A stretch of 64,000 bases of DNA from Mytilus trossulus. Lineage: Eukaryota > Mollusca > Bivalvia > Mytilida > Mytilidae. Below the pieces are notes generated by a model. The model did no database searches, was not told the DNA's origin, and saw only the letters and a list, made by a program, of their open reading frames with translations. The position numbers were made by a program, and so were the translations under genes. Positions 58,801-64,000 of this stretch are shown piece by piece. The DNA is taken from NCBI RefSeq assembly GCF_036588685.1, contig NW_026963310.1, positions 3,286,001 through 3,350,000 of the forward strand, given 5' to 3'. Positions within the stretch are counted from its first letter, which is position 1, and each line of letters starts with the position of its first letter.

Positions 58801-59025
58801 GTTTTGAACAGTCAATAGCTTTGCCATTCAGCATCAACGGTTGTATACTCATTTCTATTTGATATTCTTTAAGTAGATTTTGAAATTCCACTTGGCTTTT
58901 CTCATAAAATCTTCGCAACAACGTCTTTGTACTGTTCAACATTGGCAACACTTTTGAATTAAAAATTGGCTCGTGAATTTTCTTTCTACATGACATTTTA
59001 GTAATGGTGGATTCGTCTACAGTGT
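58772..59025 (-). CDS. Carbohydrate sulfotransferase (CHST15-like), last exon
   Basis: After TTTTTCCAG it completes a split Asp codon and encodes 84 codons including the stop: KKIHEPIFNSKVLPML, then a helix LLRRFYEKSQVEFQNLL, ending ISNEKEL. The 'ML..T..LL..FY......L' pattern is the usual C-terminal end of Golgi sulfotransferases, where the tail helix follows the catalytic fold. The phase (2 bases) matches the donor at 59837. Confidence 0.8.
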
Positions 59026-59836
59026 CTGGAAAAAAAATTGATTAAGATAGACTGCACGTATAACTTCTCAATGCAGGTCAAATGATTGAACCAATGAATC
59101 GAAAAATGTAAACAGAACAAATATCAAAAGTCTGTTAACTTTAAAAGACGCCCGCTGCTTTTGTTTAGTGTTAGGTGGGGTTTTATTCTGATACTAGCAT
59201 TCGGAATCCTTTAGTTTTATCTATGTAGTGTCAACAATAAATTTGCCTGCTTACCCCTACTTTCTACAATTTAATTGCATTAAGTAAACAAGCCATAATC
59301 CCAAGTAGAAGAGTTAACAGAAGACTTAATATAAAAATGTGCGATACGTACTGTAGAAAAAGTGTGCGATACACTTTTTCTACAGTATGTATCGCACTCT
59401 TAATGTACATATCGCACACTTTTTTTTAATCGCTCTTTGTTGATACTATATAATCTTAAAATGTATTTTTAATGAACAGCAAAATAGTCTTTATGTGTGT
59501 ATCAGCTGTCCTTTTCTTTTTTAAACACCTTTCGGTATCCTCTGGTTTTGTCAAATTATGACACACCAATTTGTAGACACGAATTGCATTGGCTGATGGA
59601 ATATTTCCAGAACAGAAATTAGACCGGCGTGTTGTCAGATCTTTGCAATAAACGTGGAATCTGAATCTAATCTTGATATTTTGATAGCAGAAACACTTTC
59701 TAGATGTTAATAAAATAAAAGTTGTAACAACCCTTTAAAGTTATACAATACGTAAGGAGGAGTGGCATATGTTAATTGAGATTACTGTTATTGTATGAAT
59801 ACTTGAAGGTGTTAAGTTCCTAACATAAATACATAC
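59026..59836. other. Sulfotransferase intron with a strong hairpin
   Basis: Contains a perfect-looking stem-loop at 59340-59398: GTGCGATACGTACTGTAGAA continuing AAAGTGT, complement on the other side. Otherwise unremarkable. Confidence 0.6.
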
Positions 59837-59984
59837 CAACATCTAAAAAATCAAACACTTTTGCCATTACCCCACCGGTATCTTTGATGTAGTCTTCAAA
59901 CTTTATTATGAGAAACCGTTCCTTTTTAAATACTTTTAACCAGTCTTTAAGAAATTCGTTATACAACCCCGCTACTAATGGAAG
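59837..59984 (-). CDS. Carbohydrate sulfotransferase, exon with KFEDY block
   Basis: From acceptor TTCTACAG it reads LPLVAGLYNEFLKDWLKVF, then ERFLIIKFEDYIKDTGGVM and AKVFDFLDV, to donor GTATGT. The 'Y...L..WL..F....ilil.fEdy..d' pattern is the conserved 3' portion of the sulfotransferase fold, between the substrate site and the C-terminal helix. Phase 0 in, phase 1 out, consistent with both neighbours. Confidence 0.85.
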
Positions 59985-60543
59985 CTGTAGAATATGTAAA
60001 TATATAAATGATATAAATGTTACCAAAAAAAATGTAAACACAAATTTAGAAAAACTACATGCACGATTTGTTTATAATACTTGTAACCAAAATTTAAAGA
60101 AAATCGTCTTCATATATATACATATATCATTTTCTCAGTTTTTTTGGTATGAAGGTTAACTTGTTTTACCTATTGATATGGTATTTAAGAAATTTCGGTT
60201 GATTTGTTATTTTTTTTAGTATCATTGTTAGTGGATTTGTGTAGTGTTTTGTTTTTTTGACTTGTGCATTTTGTACAATCTGTTTATTTTTATACTGTGT
60301 CTCTTTCGTACTTTTTCTTATAAAACTTTTTATAAATTTTGCTCCTCTATGTTTTCCTTAAAAAAAACGTGTATTTAGTAAATGCTAGAAGAGAATTGTT
60401 CTTAAAAAAAATCAGAGTGTGGAATTTTCTGGATTGAAGGCTTTATATTGGTGATCTATGGCTATTTTTTGCTTTTCAGTCGGACTCTTGTCTCTGTGAC
60501 TTATTTCCATTCTTAGTTTTATTATTAATTTATGAAATGTTAC

Positions 60544-60769
60544 CCTCTTGTTATAATATATTCGCATTCCATGTAAACAACCACGTGTTCCGTATTCTCT
60601 GACGCATGTTGTGTATAAATCTATCGATGATTTGACGTATTCATCGAATGTCTCTGGGTCTACCTTCTGTTCACTTACTCTTCGTACATACAAGTCATCC
60701 GGAATGTTTCTATCCGGTTCCAGTTCCCGGATAATAAATCTTTTGTCATGGATATATTGACTGTATAAT
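60544..60769 (-). CDS. Carbohydrate sulfotransferase, variable middle exon
   Basis: After TGAAATAG it completes the Arg codon of the previous exon and continues LYSQYIHDKRF, then VDPETFDEYVKSSIDLYTTC and REYGTRGCLHGMRIYYNKR, ending at donor GTAACA. In CHST15-type enzymes RLYSDY follows the PAPS 3'-phosphate site, and the Cys-containing stretch corresponds to the variable acceptor-binding insert. The downstream open frame past the donor is intron, partly a dispersed repeat. Confidence 0.85.
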
Positions 60770-62130
60770 CTATTTCAATATACAATGAACATATTAAAAT
60801 GTTGTATCCTGAGATTTACAATCGACTCTTGAAAATGAAGTTGTACAAATCTAAATCGTTGTCTTTTTTGCAAAGAAATCGTCATAGTTTAAATGCGGAT
60901 CGACACGAGAGCCCTAAAGTGAAATGTTTTGCAAAATGAAATATTCAGATAACTGCTTGCCCAACATTTAGGTGGGATAACAGGATAATTTGTTTGGTGT
61001 ACAATTAAAATAGAGCAAAAAATTACTTGTATACCTGTTATTTGTACAGTTGTAACAGTTGGTCGATTGTAGGATAAAACATATGGAAGTGTGTATAATA
61101 TATATGAATTAAAACCCATTATTCTAATTTTAACCAGCTTGACTCAAACTCTAAACTTAAAACTATTCTAGATCCCAATAAAGATATTTTGTCTAGTGTT
61201 GTAGACTATATAAAGCAATCTATGGAATTGCGAAAATAAGGTCCACATTGGTCAATTATTATGTATATATATATACATATAGATATATGTTATTAATATC
61301 AACTTCACTTTTTTTAAACATTTATCATGTATTATGTTTCTTGTCACTTGTGTATACAATGTACTTTGTTTGCATATTAACCCGTCAGGGTTTCATGTTT
61401 TTTGCAATAAAGTTTCTATATGCAAAATCAGATAAGTGGTAGTTAGGGATTTGGATGTATTAAAGCATCTCGTGTTCCACTTTCCACAATAATATGTCAT
61501 CGAATGATATTTCAAATCAACATATACAAATGTAGATATATTAGTACTTGATTCATTAAAATTATATTAACCATTTGAGATATTAGTTATCAAAGGTACA
61601 AGGATTATAATTTGATACGCCAGACGCGCGTTTCGTCTACATAAGACTCATTAGCGACGCACAGATAAAAAAAAAAGAGTTATAAAGATAACACAAGGCA
61701 TACATCACTGATCGATCATGATTCATTTGATGAAAGTATGGCAATCTAAGTTGATTTGTTAAATTTCTGAATAAATAAAGGCAACACACCGCTGTTCAAA
61801 ACTCATAAATCCATGAACAGGGGTAATCATACTACTGTTAGTAGACATAGGAAGATGTGGTATGCGTGCCAATGAGACAACTCTCCTTCCAAATAACAAT
61901 TTATAAAAGTAAACCATGATAGGTCACGGTACAGCCTTCAACACGGACCCTTGGCTCACACCGAACAGCAAGCTATAAAGGGACCCAAAAATTAGTAATG
62001 TAAAACCATTCAAACGGGAATACCAACAGTCTAATCCATTTATTAAATAACATACCTTTCTACTGGATCCCTGATCATGAGAATGATTTTGATATTTGGG
62101 CACTAATTTGGCCTTCATTTAATAACCTAC
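60770..62130. other. Sulfotransferase intron with dispersed repeats
   Basis: Holds a CGCCAGACGCGCGTTTCGTCTACA copy (61585-61690), a short ACACCGCTGTTCAAAACTCA piece (61785-61815) and a full GATGTGGTATGCGTGCCAATGAGAC repeat (61850-62040). The last abuts a partial duplication of the neighbouring exon edge (62044-62100). Confidence 0.7.
62044..62100 (-). pseudogene. Partial tandem duplicate of the sulfotransferase exon end
   Basis: Bases 62044-62100 repeat 62119-62175. On the minus strand the duplicate again encodes PNIKIILMIRDPVER and is again followed by a donor-like GTATGT. It lies inside the intron. Reading through from the true exon meets a TAG at once, so it is probably not used. Confidence 0.8.
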
Positions 62131-62290
62131 CTTTCTACTGGATCCCTGATCATAAGGATGATTTTGATATTTGGGTTGATATGTTTTATTAAGTCTGGTG
62201 TGGTATATGTAGGTACAGTTGACTTTGGATTGTTCTGTGGTATTTTTCGCCAGTCAAAAGCTTGCCAATAATCCATGGCATCGGCATGAC
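62131..62290 (-). CDS. Carbohydrate sulfotransferase, exon with 3'-phosphate binding motif
   Basis: From acceptor ATTTCAG it completes a Gly codon and reads HADAMDYWQAFDWRKIPQNN, then TTPDLIKHINPNIKIILMIR and DPVE. The IILMIRDPVERLYS motif across the junction is the PAPS 3'-phosphate-binding loop (RDPVER-YS) of carbohydrate sulfotransferases. This is the strongest family signature of the gene. Confidence 0.88.
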
Positions 62291-62639
62291 CTGAAATGAA
62301 TATGATGTTTGAATAACGTTTGAGTCTCATGCACTGTTTTTGGTTTTAGACATATCATCAAAATTGGCTGATGGAAAAAAGTGACTGCTTTCTTGATCGG
62401 CTGCTAAAAATGACTGCCAGCTTGAGTCTGGTTGTTTTAGTGAATAATTCCTTAATCTTACACCTATCAGGAAAAAAACAATTAGGTATAAGGAATAAAT
62501 GTAAGGCAGTTGTAGTACATTGCAGTACTTTTTTCCTTGTAAATAAGTTGGTATATCTCGTGTAATAGATGCGTTCATGTGTGAACTTATTTATCAGTTG
62601 TTGTAGTTTGGTAGCTAGTTTTGATATAGATTATAGACT

Positions 62640-62950
62640 TGGTTTTCCTGTTTAAATTGTGTTGGGGACCTTTATAACTTGATGTTCGATGTGACCCAAG
62701 ACATGATGAAGACCATAGTTTAACCTACAATGCTTTACTTTTTACACATTTTGACATGGATGGAGAGTTGTTTACTTTAAACATATTTTATTTCAGAAAA
62801 TCATGTACATGACATACACATATAAATACAGTGATAACATATCACAACAGCATTCGGAAACAAGGTTTCCCTTATATTAATCCGTCTCCCTGTAGAAAAA
62901 AGATTTAAAAAAAGAGTTGTTTCATTGGGACTCATACCACATCTTCTTAC
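62640..62950. repeat. Reversed dispersed repeat pieces in sulfotransferase intron
   Basis: AGACTTGGTTTTCCTG ... TTGATGTTCGATGTGACCCAAG ... GGATGGAGAGTTGTTTACTT is a degraded reversed copy of the GATGTGGTATGA family. GTTTCATTGGGACTCATACC at 62920-62940 is a second piece. Confidence 0.6.
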
Positions 62951-63424
62951 TTCTAAATAAGAATAAGTTTGTTCATGTGATATAATATATAATATTTCTT
63001 GTGTCAAATTTTAAAATGCTGCTACTTGTAAAAGATCTTGCATGAAATATCACTTAGGGAATAATACTTTTATTGTGTCCATTCGTCTCAACTCGGTCGA
63101 TTCCGATTGAAGGAGAGTAGCGGATTTTACCGAGGATTGCCGAAGGTTATTGTGTCTGCAAATTATGTATTCATTAAATTCGTTTTTGTGTCTCACTACG
63201 ATCCGTGTGCCTGACAATAGAAATGGGTTGGTTTATTACAGTTTGCTTAATGTCCAGTGTCAAATAGTTGTAATAAGATTTTGTATATCACTTCTACTAT
63301 GTAACTATTATTTAAATTAAAGTTGTTAGGTTGACTTAATGTGTGTATCTAAAACTCTTTCTTTAAGTTTTTTTGAATTTTACAGCTTTTTCATCTTTTG
63401 TATAAACTGAACATTTAAAGCTGT

Positions 63425-63700
63425 AAAATTTTGCTGTAAAAAGAAAAATCACAAAAATACAGATCTCCGAGGAAAATTTGAAACGGAAAACCCCTAAACA
63501 AATGGCAAAATCAAAGGATAATACATATCAAACGAATGGACAACAACTGACATATTCCTGACTTGGAACAGGGATTTTAAAATGTAGAAAATATTGGATT
63601 GAACCTGGTTTCATAGAGCTAAACCTCTCACTTTTATGACAGTCGAATCAAATGTCGTTATTTTTACAACGATGCGTGAACAAAAAAGGCATAATTTTAA
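63425..63700. repeat. AAAATACAGATCTCCGAGGA ... TTCCTGACTTGGAACAGGGA dispersed repeat
   Basis: The best-preserved copy in the window of the family that also interrupts the retroelement at 27998-28215. It lies in the intron before the 63742 exon. Confidence 0.75.
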
Positions 63701-63741
63701 CTAAACTATGCTTTTATTGTGTACATCACAATGTTAAATAC

Positions 63742-63861
63742 CTGTTATGAGATCGTATTTATTTTCTTCTTTACTTCTTCTCTGTATTCCTTCAAAGAAG
63801 TTGCTAAAATCTGACAGAGTATAAAAATCACCATAGTTGATAAGTTGCATGTCGAAGAAAC
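63742..63861 (-). CDS. Carbohydrate sulfotransferase, first exon inside the window
   Basis: From acceptor ATTTAG it encodes FFDMQLINYGDFYTLSDFSN, then FFEGIQRRSKEENKYDLIT, to donor GTATTT. The phase joins 62290 (split Gly). Upstream exons with the membrane anchor and the 5'-phosphosulfate-binding loop lie beyond 64000, so the gene is incomplete here. By overall pattern it resembles GalNAc-4-sulfate 6-O-sulfotransferase (CHST15) relatives, which are greatly expanded in molluscs; substrate not provable from this part. Confidence 0.75.
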
Positions 63862-64000
63862 CTAAATAAATTGAAAAAATGAACTTTTAAAACTTAAAAG
63901 TTTTATTTAAAAAATCAAGTGTTATTCTTAAACGCATAACGAAAAGACCATGTAATTTCAAAGAAGGGTTATGTTTTTTTTCCTGAATAAAATATTCTGA

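Noticed and set aside
60412-60543. Extension of the sulfotransferase exon past 60544
   Set aside because: A GTAACA donor at 60543 gives perfect phase with the next exon, and the extension is dispersed-repeat sequence.

Overview
The window is eukaryotic, very AT-rich and mostly non-coding. Genes are split by GT-AG introns, and families of dispersed repeats recur on both strands. The repeat sets (for example the CGCGCGTTTCGTCTACA family and the AAGATGTGGTATGATTGCC family) together with the gene content point to a bivalve mollusc, most likely a mussel of the genus Mytilus. That assignment rests on recognition, not on a search.

Layout. Bases 1-5530 are the left copy of a segmental duplication whose right copy lies at 28557-35350 in the same orientation. 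Each copy carries a piece of a Penelope-like retroelement and two phase-compatible minus-strand exons of a putative single-pass membrane protein. Between the copies lie decayed LINE sequence (about 12.2-14.4 kb), a second direct duplication (8.96-10.06 and 14.46-15.56 kb), exon-like cysteine cassettes on the minus strand, and a complete PIF/Harbinger DNA transposon at about 19.43-26.66 kb. The transposon has matching terminal inverted repeats, a three-exon DDE transposase with all three acidic residues, and a convergent two-exon Myb/SANT-like gene.

From 36.3 to 47.1 kb there are two full copies and one relic of a two-exon gene for a very small secreted peptide precursor: signal peptide, basic cleavage sites, then a short C-terminal peptide with two cysteines ending in Gly-stop. 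I do not recognise this family, and it is the best candidate here for something undescribed. Next come more dispersed repeats, a 32-bp minisatellite (50.26-50.72 kb), a Crypton/KIAA1958-type tyrosine recombinase gene (51.4-54.3 kb) bracketed by repeats of a GGTCCATTAT core and a 160-bp palindrome, and an intact single-exon coiled-coil/beta-propeller (TRIM-NHL-like) gene at 55.5-56.8 kb. The right end holds the last five exons of a minus-strand carbohydrate sulfotransferase (CHST15-like), whose 5' part lies beyond the window.

The two duplications allow direct comparison of filled and empty insertion sites. A TA-flanked MITE, a 1.55-kb insertion and a 440-bp inverted-repeat element are each present in only one member of a pair.
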